From positions 1 through 12,362 of the forward strand of contig JAEEHE010000067.1 in assembly GCA_016280685.1 (NCBI GenBank): a DNA stretch of 12,362 nt, given 5' to 3'. The notes below the pieces were generated by a model. That model made no database searches and had not been told where the DNA came from. It was given only the letters and a program-made list of their open reading frames with translations. Origin of the DNA: Caryophanales bacterium. GTDB lineage: Bacteria; Bacillota_I; Bacilli_A; RFN20; CAG-826. How positions within the stretch are numbered: the first letter of the stretch is position 1; each line of letters starts with the position of its first letter. Below, in pieces: positions 1 through 6,014 of the stretch. Position numbers and translations under genes: made by a program.

Positions 1-27
1 AAAATAAAAGACTCTCATACGAGAGTC
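1..27 (-). terminator. Intrinsic terminator of the tRNA-Ile unit
   Basis: Read on the minus strand, GACTCTC (27-21) pairs perfectly with GAGAGTC (16-10) around a 4-nt loop, and the stem is followed by TTTTATTTT down to the window edge. A 7-bp stem plus U-rich tail is a standard rho-independent terminator. It begins 13 bases after the encoded CCA of the tRNA, so it ends that transcript. Confidence 0.88.
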
Positions 28-39
28 GATTATACAATT

Positions 40-116
40 TGGTGGGCCCAATTGGACTCGAACCAGCGACCTCTCCGTTATCAGCGGAGTGCTCTAACCA
101 ACTGAGCTATAGGCCC
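40..116 (-). tRNA. tRNA-Ile (anticodon GAU), CCA encoded
   Basis: The minus strand folds into a complete cloverleaf of 77 nt. The acceptor stem GGGCCTA (116-110) pairs with TGGGCCC (50-44) with one G-U. The D-arm contains AGCTCAGTTGGTTAGAGC. The anticodon stem CTCCG/CGGAG encloses CTGATAA, giving anticodon GAT, which reads AUC and AUU as isoleucine. The T-arm carries GGTTCGAGTCC. Discriminator A (43) is followed by a genome-encoded CCA (42-40). It sits alone, with its own promoter upstream and a terminator downstream. Bacterial tRNA-Ile(GAU) is often inside rRNA operons; here no rRNA is present in the window. Confidence 0.97.
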
Positions 117-120
117 ACAT

Positions 121-133
121 CTGTCATAGACAG
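121..133 (-). repeat. Small hairpin in the 5' leader of pre-tRNA-Ile
   Basis: CTGTC and GACAG form a 5-bp stem with a 3-nt loop ending 4 bases before the mature tRNA 5' end. With transcription predicted to begin near 134, this hairpin would make up nearly the whole leader removed by RNase P. It is short, and the functional reading is inference. Confidence 0.4.
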
Positions 134-140
134 CGTTAAT

Positions 141-169
141 AATATACAATAGTGATTAGTAAAAATCAA
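141..169 (-). promoter_or_regulatory. SigA-type promoter of the tRNA-Ile gene
   Basis: On the minus strand, TTGATT (169-164; 4 of 6 consensus positions) is separated by exactly 17 bases from TATATT (146-141; 5 of 6). The expected start is near 134, giving a leader of about 18 nt. It lies just after the rpsI terminator, so the tRNA needs its own promoter. Confidence 0.75.
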
Positions 170-178
170 CGGAAAAAT

Positions 179-216
179 GAAAAGAAAAAAAGGAAGGTCC
201 AAATCGCCTTCCTTTT
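179..216 (-). terminator. Intrinsic terminator of rplM-rpsI
   Basis: On the minus strand, AAAAGGAAGG (216-207) pairs with CCTTCCTTTT (197-188) around a 9-nt loop and runs into TTTTTTTCTTT. The 10-bp stem and long U-run, about 45 bp after the rpsI stop, make a strong rho-independent terminator. Confidence 0.92.
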
Positions 217-233
217 AGCACTCTTCTTTTTAC

Positions 234-250
234 TGATATCAAAGATATCA
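234..250 (-). repeat. Perfect 7-bp inverted repeat in the rpsI 3' UTR
   Basis: TGATATC and GATATCA are perfectly complementary around a 3-nt loop (TTT on the minus strand), giving a small A/U-rich hairpin 11 bases after the rpsI stop and before the true terminator. There is no U-run, so it is not itself a terminator. It could act as a 3'-end stabilising structure or may simply be chance; no function can be assigned. Confidence 0.5.
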
Positions 251-261
251 AGATAGCAAGA

Positions 262-660
262 TTAACGTTTGCTGAATTGTGGAGCTTTTCTCGCAGCTTT
301 GAGACCGTATTTCTTTCTTTCTTTCTTGCGGGAATCTCTAGTGAGCATACCAGCAACTTTTAAGGAAGAACGATCACAACCGGCTTCTAATAAAGCACGG
401 GCGATACCGAGACGGATAGCACCAGCTTGGCCAGTGAATCCACCACCTCTAACTTCAGCGGTAACATCGTATTTGCTTTCGGTTCCAGTGATGGTGAGTG
501 GTTGTTTCAAATCAAGCACTAATGTTTGAAATGGCATATATTCATTCACATCATGTCCGTTAACAATGATTTTGCCTGTTCCAGAAGTGACATAAACACG
601 TGCAACAGAAGATTTTCTTCTGCCAGTGCCGTAATATTGAAGATCAGCTTTCTTTGCCAT
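262..660 (-). CDS. rpsI: 30S ribosomal protein S9
   Basis: S9 is a small-subunit head protein whose C-terminal tail reaches the P-site tRNA anticodon stem. The 132-residue product has the usual family length (about 130). It shows [12 protein letters not shown] (11-22), the central [19 protein letters not shown] region (72-90), and the basic C-terminus ending RKAPQFSKR, with the terminal Lys-Arg typical of S9. The start is set by an AGGAGG Shine-Dalgarno (675-670) nine bases before ATG; that site overlaps the rplM stop TAG, implying translational coupling. It is the last protein gene of the rplM-rpsI unit and is followed by a strong terminator. Stop is TAA. Confidence 0.98.
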   Translation of the reverse strand: MAKKADLQYYGTGRRKSSVARVYVTSGTGKIIVNGHDVNEYMPFQTLVLDLKQPLTITGTESKYDVTAEVRGGGFTGQAGAIRLGIARALLEAGCDRSSLKVAGMLTRDSRKKERKKYGLKAARKAPQFSKR

Positions 661-669
661 AGTTCAATA

Positions 670-676
670 CCTCCTA
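670..676 (-). promoter_or_regulatory. rpsI ribosome-binding site overlapping the rplM stop
   Basis: The TAG stop of rplM (676-674) shares bases with the rpsI Shine-Dalgarno AGGAGG (675-670). Ribosomes finishing L13 are therefore placed directly on the S9 initiation region, which fits equimolar synthesis of the two proteins. Confidence 0.85.
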
Positions 677-1114
677 GTATTTGAGCTCTAAAACTTCGGG
701 TTTTTGAGCTTCGTGTTTGTGGTCAGCACCAGAATAAACGAAGAGTTTCTTTTCGATTTGACGGCCGAGTCTTCCTTTTGGAACCATGCCGTGAATGCAT
801 CTTCTGAACATTTCTTCTGGGTATTTTTCCACCATTTCTTTAGCGGTTCTTGTTCTGAGACCGCCATCGTAGCCAGAAACATTGTAATATTTCTTTGTTT
901 CGAGCTTGTTGCCAGAGAGGCCAACTTTTTCACAATTGATAACGATGACATAATCACCGCAGTCAACGTTTGGTGTCCATGTTGGTTTGTTCTTACCAGT
1001 TAACACCTGAGCCACTTGAGAGGCTAATCTTCCTAATGGTTTGTCGGTTGCATCGATGACATACCATTTTCTTTGGATTTCGTTTGCTTTTGCAATAGTA
1101 GTTTGACGTTGCAT
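674..1114 (-). CDS. rplM: 50S ribosomal protein L13
   Basis: L13 is an early-assembly large-subunit protein. The 146-residue product matches the family's usual 142-147. Visible family features are [16 protein letters not shown] (17-32), the [13 protein letters not shown] segment (42-54), [11 protein letters not shown] (108-118) and [13 protein letters not shown] (127-139). ATG is preceded by AAAGGAGGA about 11 bases upstream, an excellent ribosome-binding site. It is the first gene of the conserved rplM-rpsI pair and has its own promoter and a structured leader upstream. In B. subtilis rplM directly follows truA; here yebC lies between them. Stop is TAG. Confidence 0.98.
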   Translation of the reverse strand: MQRQTTIAKANEIQRKWYVIDATDKPLGRLASQVAQVLTGKNKPTWTPNVDCGDYVIVINCEKVGLSGNKLETKKYYNVSGYDGGLRTRTAKEMVEKYPEEMFRRCIHGMVPKGRLGRQIEKKLFVYSGADHKHEAQKPEVLELKY

Positions 1115-1135
1115 AACTTTTAAAATCCTCCTTTA

Positions 1136-1190
1136 CCAAACTAACTTTGTCTTTACCGGGGACTTCGCTAATTTAGCTTTTGTGCCGATA
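1136..1190 (-). promoter_or_regulatory. Candidate structured leader of rplM (L13 leader-like)
   Basis: The roughly 70-nt leader can fold on the minus strand. TATCGG (1190-1185) pairs with CCGGTA (1159-1154), with one U-G pair, and encloses GCTA (1177-1174) pairing with TAGC (1170-1167). GGTAAAG occurs twice, at the base of this fold and again just before the Shine-Dalgarno. Bacilli are known to carry an autoregulatory L13 leader in this position (Rfam L13_leader), so a leader that binds L13 is plausible. A weakness is that the predicted transcription start (about 1187) falls inside the 5' arm of the outer stem, so either the start or the stem is slightly wrong. Confidence 0.4.
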
Positions 1191-1193
1191 AAA

Positions 1194-1222
1194 ATATTAC
1201 TTGTAATGGAGAATATTGTCAA
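1194..1222 (-). promoter_or_regulatory. SigA-type promoter of rplM-rpsI
   Basis: On the minus strand a perfect TTGACA (1222-1217) stands 17 bases upstream of TAATAT (1199-1194; 4 of 6 matches to TATAAT). It lies between the yebC terminator and rplM, giving a leader of about 70 nt. The perfect -35 and spacing make this convincing despite the imperfect -10. Confidence 0.75.
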
Positions 1223-1251
1223 ACACTATTTATAAAAATAAATGTGAAGGC

Positions 1252-1286
1252 AAATATAAAAGGGGATTGGCGTTTCCAAATCCCCT
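1252..1286 (-). terminator. Intrinsic terminator of yebC
   Basis: On the minus strand AGGGGAT (1286-1280), one bulged T, then TGG pairs with CCA and ATCCCCT (1267-1261) around a 5-nt loop, followed by TTTATATTTG. The stem lies about 25 bp after the yebC stop and separates yebC from the rplM promoter. Confidence 0.88.
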
Positions 1287-1311
1287 ATTTTTGCTCAGTT
1301 TTTGCTATGAA

Positions 1312-2022
1312 TTATAGATTCTTGACGTTATGGTAGACGTTTTGAACGTCTTCGAGTTCATCGAGCATATCCAATAATTCGGTGAATTTTCTCTTATCTT
1401 CTGGATCGTTTAATTCGATTGGATCGTTAGGTAAGAAGGTAATTTCTGAAGTGATGAATTCGTTGATACCCATACCGGTTAAAACGTCTCTCGCTTGGGC
1501 AAATGCGGATGGTTCAACAAGAACGGAAATGACACCATCTTCTTCGGTGACTTCACGAACATCGACATCATCGAGAATTAATGTTTCTTCAACTTCATCT
1601 CTATTATTACCATAGAAATCAAAGACACCAGTTTCGGTGAAATTGAAGATTGTGGAACCTAAGTGTCCACCTTTCTTTGTGATAACGGTTCTAATTTCCA
1701 CTAAAGCACGATTGCTGTTATCGGTTAAAGAATCGACGATTAAAAGAGAACCACCAGGGCCTAATGCCTCATAACGGCCTTGTGTATATGATTCGGCAGA
1801 ACCACCTTTGGCTTTTTGAATAGCTCTATCAATAACTTCTTTAGTGACGTTTTGTCCTCTCCATTTTTCAATGGCGGATCTTAACGCTAAGTTCATTGAT
1901 GGATCAGGTTCACCTGATTTTGCTGCCATATAAATTTCTTTAGAAGCTCTGTTAAATAATGCACTTCTTTTTGCGGCGGTGGCAGCCATCGCCTTGGCTC
2001 TTACTTCATGTGCTCTTCCCAT
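1312..2022 (-). CDS. yebC: YebC/PmpR/TACO1-family protein, probably YebC2 (YeeI) type
   Basis: This conserved family was long annotated as a transcriptional regulator. Recent work on B. subtilis YebC2 (YeeI) links it to relief of ribosome stalling at polyproline, like mitochondrial TACO1. The 236-residue product has the expected length. It begins MGRAHEVR rather than the MAGHSKW of classical YebC, and shows SGEPDPSMNLALRSAIEKW (36-54), VIDRAIQKAKGG (63-74), QGRYEALGPGGS (81-92), RTVITKKGGHLGS (111-123) and a C-terminal VQNVYHNV. The GEPDP and QGRYE segments resemble the YeeI subgroup as I recall it. ATG is preceded by AGAGGA. Promoter (2049-2077) and terminator (1252-1286) make it a single-gene unit inserted between truA and rplM. 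Stop is TAA. Subgroup assignment is less sure than the family. Confidence 0.93.
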   Translation of the reverse strand: MGRAHEVRAKAMAATAAKRSALFNRASKEIYMAAKSGEPDPSMNLALRSAIEKWRGQNVTKEVIDRAIQKAKGGSAESYTQGRYEALGPGGSLLIVDSLTDNSNRALVEIRTVITKKGGHLGSTIFNFTETGVFDFYGNNRDEVEETLILDDVDVREVTEEDGVISVLVEPSAFAQARDVLTGMGINEFITSEITFLPNDPIELNDPEDKRKFTELLDMLDELEDVQNVYHNVKNL

Positions 2023-2048
2023 GGGTTATTCCTCTTTTCGCGTTATTG

Positions 2049-2077
2049 ATTTTATCAAAAAGTTTTTTAGTTGTTAA
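2049..2077 (-). promoter_or_regulatory. SigA-type promoter of yebC
   Basis: On the minus strand TTAACA (2077-2072; 5 of 6) is 17 bases upstream of TAAAAT (2054-2049; 5 of 6). The predicted start near 2042 gives a leader of about 20 nt containing the AGAGGA Shine-Dalgarno (2036-2031). It begins only 4 bases after the truA stop, and no terminator separates it from truA. Confidence 0.78.
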
Positions 2078-2080
2078 TAA

Positions 2081-2812
2081 CTAATAGTAGACCTCTTCAA
2101 GATAAAGGCCTTCAGCGGGGGCTTTATAGGAAACGATATCCCTCTCTTTTTTATCTTTCAAATGTTGTTTAATGAACTCAATAGACTCTTTATTTGCGGC
2201 CACCATCAATGCGGTAGCGACCATATCTCTAATTTGATAACGCATAAAACCATTACCAATAAAAGAGATGACTAATTGATCACCACTTCTCGTAAAGGAA
2301 GCGGAATAGATGGTTCTCACAAAACCATTATCATCTACTTCTTTAGAGGTGAAATCTTGGAAATTATGCTCACCGATAAAGAGATTTAATGACTCTGTGA
2401 GTAGGTTATCATCAACATCTAGATACATCTCCGCATTTAATTCGTAATTGAAAGGATTATTGCCTTTTAAATTAACGATGTATTTGTATTCTTTTTTCTT
2501 CGCGGAAAATCTCGCGTGGAAATCATCATCCACTCTTTTCAAGGAGTTGATTTTAATGTCTTTTGGTAGCAGACAATTTGTGGAATACATAAGACGATCA
2601 ATATCGACATCTTTATCGATATCAAAATGGAAATATTGATGATTAGCGTGCACTCCTGCATCAGTTCTACCAGAAGCATAAATATTGATTTCCGTATTTA
2701 AAATTTTGGAAAGAACTTTTTCAATTTCTGATTGCACAGTCGGGGCAGATTTCTGTTTTTGCCAGCCCTGATAATTAGTGCCTTTATATGATACACAAGC
2801 GAACAATCTCAT
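2081..2812 (-). CDS. truA: tRNA pseudouridine(38-40) synthase TruA
   Basis: TruA isomerises uridine to pseudouridine at positions 38, 39 and 40 in the anticodon arm of many tRNAs; it is cytosolic and needs no cofactor. The 243-residue protein has the usual length. The catalytic Asp is D51 in SGRTDAGVHA (47-56). Other family features are YKGTNYQGWQKQ (9-20), the FSAKKKEYKY region, and GNGFMRYQIRDMV near the C-terminus. ATG follows AAGGGG by about nine bases, 12 bp after the ecfT stop, so it is cotranscribed with the ECF module as in B. subtilis. Stop is TAG. Confidence 0.97.
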   Translation of the reverse strand: MRLFACVSYKGTNYQGWQKQKSAPTVQSEIEKVLSKILNTEINIYASGRTDAGVHANHQYFHFDIDKDVDIDRLMYSTNCLLPKDIKINSLKRVDDDFHARFSAKKKEYKYIVNLKGNNPFNYELNAEMYLDVDDNLLTESLNLFIGEHNFQDFTSKEVDDNGFVRTIYSASFTRSGDQLVISFIGNGFMRYQIRDMVATALMVAANKESIEFIKQHLKDKKERDIVSYKAPAEGLYLEEVYY

Positions 2813-2824
2813 AGCAAAAACCCC

Positions 2825-3706
2825 TTAAAATCCAATATTTACTCCGAAAATCATCGGGAATAAGTCTAATGTTTCAATTCTCTTATCGTAAATGAATAGA
2901 TATAAAATACCACCGAAAACAGCAAGGCCAAATAATAAGGCAATGACATCTCTCCATGAGAATGTTAATTTACGATATTTAGTTCTCTTCGCTCTTGGAT
3001 CATAACCTCTAGCTTCCATGGCATCAGAGAGTTCTTCACTTCTTTGTATCGCGGAAACAAATAGAGGGATGATTAAAGAAATAACCGCTTTAAATCTCTT
3101 AAATAATCCACCTTTATTAAAGTCCACACCACGAGAGGCTTGGGCTTTCATAATACGGTCGGTTTCATCTAATAAAGTGGGGATAAATCTCAAGGCGATA
3201 GATAATGTCATAGCGATCTCGTGAACAGGGAATCTAACCACCTTTAAAGGAGTCATATACCATTCAAATGCATAGGTTAAATCCATCGGTTTAGTTGTAG
3301 ATGTTAAAACCATAGTTAAATCAATCATTAAAATGATACGTAAAATGATATAACCACATTGATAGAAAGAATCCCAATAAATCGCATAATTGTCATTGAA
3401 TCTATAGCATTCCATCTTATAAGTTGAGTTGGGAATGAAGATATAAACAATAAGGAGGAAGACGATTAAAAACCACATCGACTTCAATGACTTAAATAGT
3501 TCTAAGAAATTGACTCGAGAGAGAATCATAATCGCGAGTAACACTAATAAGAAACCAAAGCTCAATAAAAGTGTTGTCGACCAAACTTGGAACTGTAAGA
3601 AAATTGCAACCATTAAAAGAATGAGAATAAATAATTTATTTCTCGGATCTAAACGATGAGTAAATGTATTAAATGGGGAATATCTACCGAAAGTGATATT
3701 ATTCAT
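2825..3706 (-). CDS. ecfT: ECF transporter transmembrane component EcfT
   Basis: EcfT is the membrane scaffold that couples the EcfA1/A2 ATPases to interchangeable substrate-binding S-components for vitamins or metal ions. The 293-residue protein starts with LDPRNKL near residue 19, common in this family. It has hydrophobic stretches at about 25-40, 44-63, 77-92, 117-136, 205-221 and 254-273. Two Ala-Arg-Gly-type coupling motifs lie at 190-193 (ASRG) and 231-234 (EARG), which in known EcfT bind the two ATPases. Its ATG overlaps the last 8 bases of ecfA2, so translation is coupled. No S-component gene lies in the window, consistent with a shared group II ECF system serving S-proteins encoded elsewhere. 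Stop is TAA. Confidence 0.95.
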   Translation of the reverse strand: MNNITFGRYSPFNTFTHRLDPRNKLFILILLMVAIFLQFQVWSTTLLLSFGFLLVLLAIMILSRVNFLELFKSLKSMWFLIVFLLIVYIFIPNSTYKMECYRFNDNYAIYWDSFYQCGYIILRIILMIDLTMVLTSTTKPMDLTYAFEWYMTPLKVVRFPVHEIAMTLSIALRFIPTLLDETDRIMKAQASRGVDFNKGGLFKRFKAVISLIIPLFVSAIQRSEELSDAMEARGYDPRAKRTKYRKLTFSWRDVIALLFGLAVFGGILYLFIYDKRIETLDLFPMIFGVNIGF

Positions 3707-4556
3707 CTTTCTTCCCCCAAGAAGCGACTTGCTTCACTAAATCATCGACACATTTAATCTGGTCTATTTTAATCGGCGCACCTCTTTGCTTTAGTTTTTG
3801 CGCTAATTGATAGAGGGGTGGGATTTCAACCGCACTATCATCACCGATATTATCGAATAATTGATTAACTGGGCCCTGATAGGCTAATTCACCATCTTTT
3901 AAGACAAACACTAAATCGCAGTGTCTCATCACTAGTTCCATATCGTGAGTCACTAGAATGATGGTCTTACCTTCTTGATGCATTCTTTCGACGATTTCCA
4001 TTACCACTTTCGCACCATTCGCATCTAATCCAGCAGTGGGTTCATCTAGAACCAAGATATCGGGATTAATCGCTAAGATACCCGCGATTGCGACACGGCG
4101 TTTCTCACCACCGCTTAATTCAAATGGTGATTTCTTAAAGTACTTTTCATCTAAACCGAGAGATAAAAGAACTTTATGAGCGATTTCGATTGCTTCAGTT
4201 TCTTTATATCCGAAGTTCTTTAAACCAAAAGCGACATCTTTTTCAACTGTCTCTTCAAATAGTTGATATTCTGGGAATTGGAAAACTACGCTTAAGTGTT
4301 TTCTTAATTTCTTAATGTTTTTATTCTTTCTTTTCTTGCTAGTGATGTGGAATTCATCCACATAGATATTACCACTAGAAGGAATCAATAAAGCATTGAG
4401 GTTTTGAATTAATGTTGATTTGCCACTGCCGGTTCTCCCGATAAAAGCGGCAAAGGAATTTTCGGGTATAGTTAAAGACACGTTGTTTAAAGCAACGTTT
4501 GCGTTAGGAGTCTTCGGTAGATAAATATAACGGAGGTTTTCTATTTTGACGGCCAT
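3699..4556 (-). CDS. ecfA2: ECF transporter ATPase EcfA2
   Basis: This is the second ATPase of the ECF energy-coupling module, pairing with EcfA1 on the cytoplasmic face of EcfT. The 285-residue protein has a complete ABC set: Walker A GRTGSGKST (40-48), Q-loop Q93 in VFQFPEYQLF, signature LSGGEKRR (147-154), Walker B ILVLDEPTAGLD (167-178, catalytic E172) and the switch His H204. The VFQFPEYQLF context and position between ecfA1 and ecfT identify it as A2. The ATG is preceded by GGAGGAA located inside the ecfA1 3' end, and the two genes overlap by 16 bp. Stop TAA overlaps the ecfT start. Confidence 0.96.
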   Translation of the reverse strand: MAVKIENLRYIYLPKTPNANVALNNVSLTIPENSFAAFIGRTGSGKSTLIQNLNALLIPSSGNIYVDEFHITSKKRKNKNIKKLRKHLSVVFQFPEYQLFEETVEKDVAFGLKNFGYKETEAIEIAHKVLLSLGLDEKYFKKSPFELSGGEKRRVAIAGILAINPDILVLDEPTAGLDANGAKVVMEIVERMHQEGKTIILVTHDMELVMRHCDLVFVLKDGELAYQGPVNQLFDNIGDDSAVEIPPLYQLAQKLKQRGAPIKIDQIKCVDDLVKQVASWGKKDE

Positions 4557-5350
4557 AATTCCTCCGCTATCTCATCTAAGTCATTCGTGTTCTTGGAGAG
4601 ATGTAATTTATCTTTTAAGTCCAATACAAAAGGCATCTCTAGATGTAATAAATCTAAAGAGTTACGGTTTTTAAATACTTCCTCAGGTTTGCCGATAAAA
4701 GCGATTTCCCCTTTATTTAAGACAATCACTTCATCACTTAAGAAAGCTTCTTCTACGTCGTGAGTAATTGATAAAACGGTGAGAGAAGGATTGCTCTTTC
4801 TCATCTCATCAATGAGCCACTTAATATCGCTTTTGCCTTTCGGGTCAAGCATAGATGTTGCTTCATCAAGAATAATGATTTCCGGGTCTAAAGATAGAGC
4901 ACCAGCGATCGCTACTCTCTGTTTTTGACCACCCGATAAACGAGAAGGTTCTTTCTCTAAAAAGTCTTCCATTCCCACTCTTTTTGCGTATTTTTCAATG
5001 ATTTCACGCATTTTTTGACGGGGAATTTGTCTATTTTCTAAACCGAAAGCAATATCGTCTTCCACAGTCGCGCCGATAAATTGGTTATCAGGATTTTGGA
5101 AGACTAAACCGATTTTGTTTCTTAATTGTCTAATGTTTTTATTAGTGACTAATTCTTCGCAGATATAGATCTCTCCTTCGCTAGGGGCGAGCAGTCCGAT
5201 AATCAATCTCGCTAATGTAGATTTACCCGAACCATTATGTCCTACGATGGAGACATAGGATCCTTCACGAATAGAAAAAGACAGATGCTTTAAGATAGGT
5301 TCATCCTTTTTGTATGAAAAACTTAAGTTTTTGACTTCAATCTTATTCAT
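4541..5350 (-). CDS. ecfA1: ECF transporter ATPase EcfA1
   Basis: This is the first ATPase of the ECF module. The 269-residue product carries Walker A GHNGSGKST (37-45), Q-loop Q85 in VFQNPDNQF, signature LSGGQKQR (138-145), Walker B IIILDEATSMLDP (158-170, catalytic E163) and the switch His H197. The VFQNPDNQF and DEATSMLD motifs match B. subtilis EcfA1. The N-terminus MNKIEVKNLSFSY is the normal family start, yet no Shine-Dalgarno precedes it. Instead an extended -10 promoter ends seven bases upstream, suggesting a leaderless mRNA. It is the first gene of ecfA1-ecfA2-ecfT-truA. Stop is TAG. Confidence 0.96.
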   Translation of the reverse strand: MNKIEVKNLSFSYKKDEPILKHLSFSIREGSYVSIVGHNGSGKSTLARLIIGLLAPSEGEIYICEELVTNKNIRQLRNKIGLVFQNPDNQFIGATVEDDIAFGLENRQIPRQKMREIIEKYAKRVGMEDFLEKEPSRLSGGQKQRVAIAGALSLDPEIIILDEATSMLDPKGKSDIKWLIDEMRKSNPSLTVLSITHDVEEAFLSDEVIVLNKGEIAFIGKPEEVFKNRNSLDLLHLEMPFVLDLKDKLHLSKNTNDLDEIAEELWPSK

Positions 5351-5357
5351 GAGCGTT

Positions 5358-5366
5358 ATTATATCA
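5358..5366 (-). promoter_or_regulatory. Extended -10 promoter of ecfA1 abutting the start codon
   Basis: On the minus strand the sequence reads TGATATAAT (5366-5358), a perfect TATAAT with the TGn extension. Only seven bases (AACGCTC) lie between it and the ecfA1 ATG, so transcription is expected to start at or within a base of the A of ATG. There is no good -35 at 16-18 bases (TTGTTC is at 19), which extended -10 promoters tolerate. Confidence 0.72.
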
Positions 5367-5393
5367 CAGCTTTTAAGCTAATGAACAATAACT

Positions 5394-5963
5394 CTATTTC
5401 GGATCCAAATAGAATTGACGCATTTTTTTCACTGCAGACTTAAAACGGCGATAGGCAGTATCTCTCGAGCATTTCATCTTTTGACTGATTTCTAAGAATG
5501 ATAAACCTTGGAGATAATAATCCACGGTGGTTTTCTCTTTATCTTTTAAACCAGTCTTCTCATCCTTGATGATTTCGATAATCTTACCTAAAAGAGCTTC
5601 GTTCTTAATGGATTCATCTTCCTTACCAACGATGTCGTGTAAGGGAGCAGAATCATCATCGTTATCTAAAGAGATAACCGTGAAATCTAATTCGTTTTTC
5701 TTAATGACGTATTCTCTCAAATAATGATTGATTTCATTAAGAGCAATCTTCCGCCAATAAGAGTAGAATTCACCTTTCTTATCATCGTGAGAACGAAGGG
5801 CGATTTCCGTAGCCAAAAAAGCGCATGACATTAATTCATCCGCGGTTAATCCATTGTTATGATATGTCGGAAGTAATTTATGCGCTAATCGCCAGGAGCA
5901 CAAACGATATTTCTCAAACAAGAGATGTCGTGCTAGCTCATCACCATCTTTTATTCTAGTCAA
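5394..5963 (-). CDS. SigH-like sigma-70 family RNA polymerase sigma factor
   Basis: This protein would direct RNA polymerase to alternative promoters. The 189-residue frame has a region-2-like half (about 1-88, with GDELARHLLFEKYR at 7-20 and the ADELMSCAFLATEIAL helix at 41-56). An acidic linker contains VISLDNDDDSAPLHDIV (96-112). A region-4 helix-turn-helix sits at about 139-183 (SFLEISQKMKCSRDTAYRRF, 155-174). The linker and HTH resemble B. subtilis SigH, and the position downstream of cysS-rlmB is the sigH position. The boundary given uses TTG (5963-5961), which lacks a good ribosome-binding site. The frame stays open upstream and reads PIDAELLTRIKDGD, resembling the SigH N-terminus, back to an in-frame ATT (5996-5994) placed 10 bases after AAAGGAGG; that would give about 200 residues. 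No sporulation genes are visible here. Stop is TAG. Confidence 0.85.
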   Translation of the reverse strand: MTRIKDGDELARHLLFEKYRLCSWRLAHKLLPTYHNNGLTADELMSCAFLATEIALRSHDDKKGEFYSYWRKIALNEINHYLREYVIKKNELDFTVISLDNDDDSAPLHDIVGKEDESIKNEALLGKIIEIIKDEKTGLKDKEKTTVDYYLQGLSFLEISQKMKCSRDTAYRRFKSAVKKMRQFYLDPK

Positions 5964-5993
5964 CAGTTCCGCGTCTATCGGGAACCTGCTAGG

Positions 5994-6014
5994 AATAAAT
6001 AAAAATCCTCCTTT
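5994..6014 (-). promoter_or_regulatory. Ribosome-binding site and candidate AUU start of the sigma gene
   Basis: On the minus strand AAAGGAGGA (6014-6006) is a near-perfect Shine-Dalgarno, but no ATG, GTG or TTG occurs at usable distance. The codon 10 bases after AGGAGG, in frame with the sigma factor, is ATT (5996-5994). AUU initiation is rare but known, for example in infC. The alternatives are the TTG at 5961-5963, or that this purine tract serves only as a terminator arm. Confidence 0.5.

Noticed and set aside
704..1003. 99-codon plus-strand frame antisense to rplM
   Set aside because: It is fully antisense to a conserved ribosomal protein gene with no promoter or ribosome-binding site.
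5368..5379. AGCTT/AAGCT palindrome upstream of the ecfA1 -10
   Set aside because: Could be an operator, but it is a single short A/T-rich repeat with a 2-nt centre; no support beyond position.
5394..5412. Inverted repeat CTATTT/AAATAG around GGATCC at the sigma-gene stop
   Set aside because: Six A/U-rich pairs with no following U-run; mostly coding sequence, so not supported as a terminator or operator.
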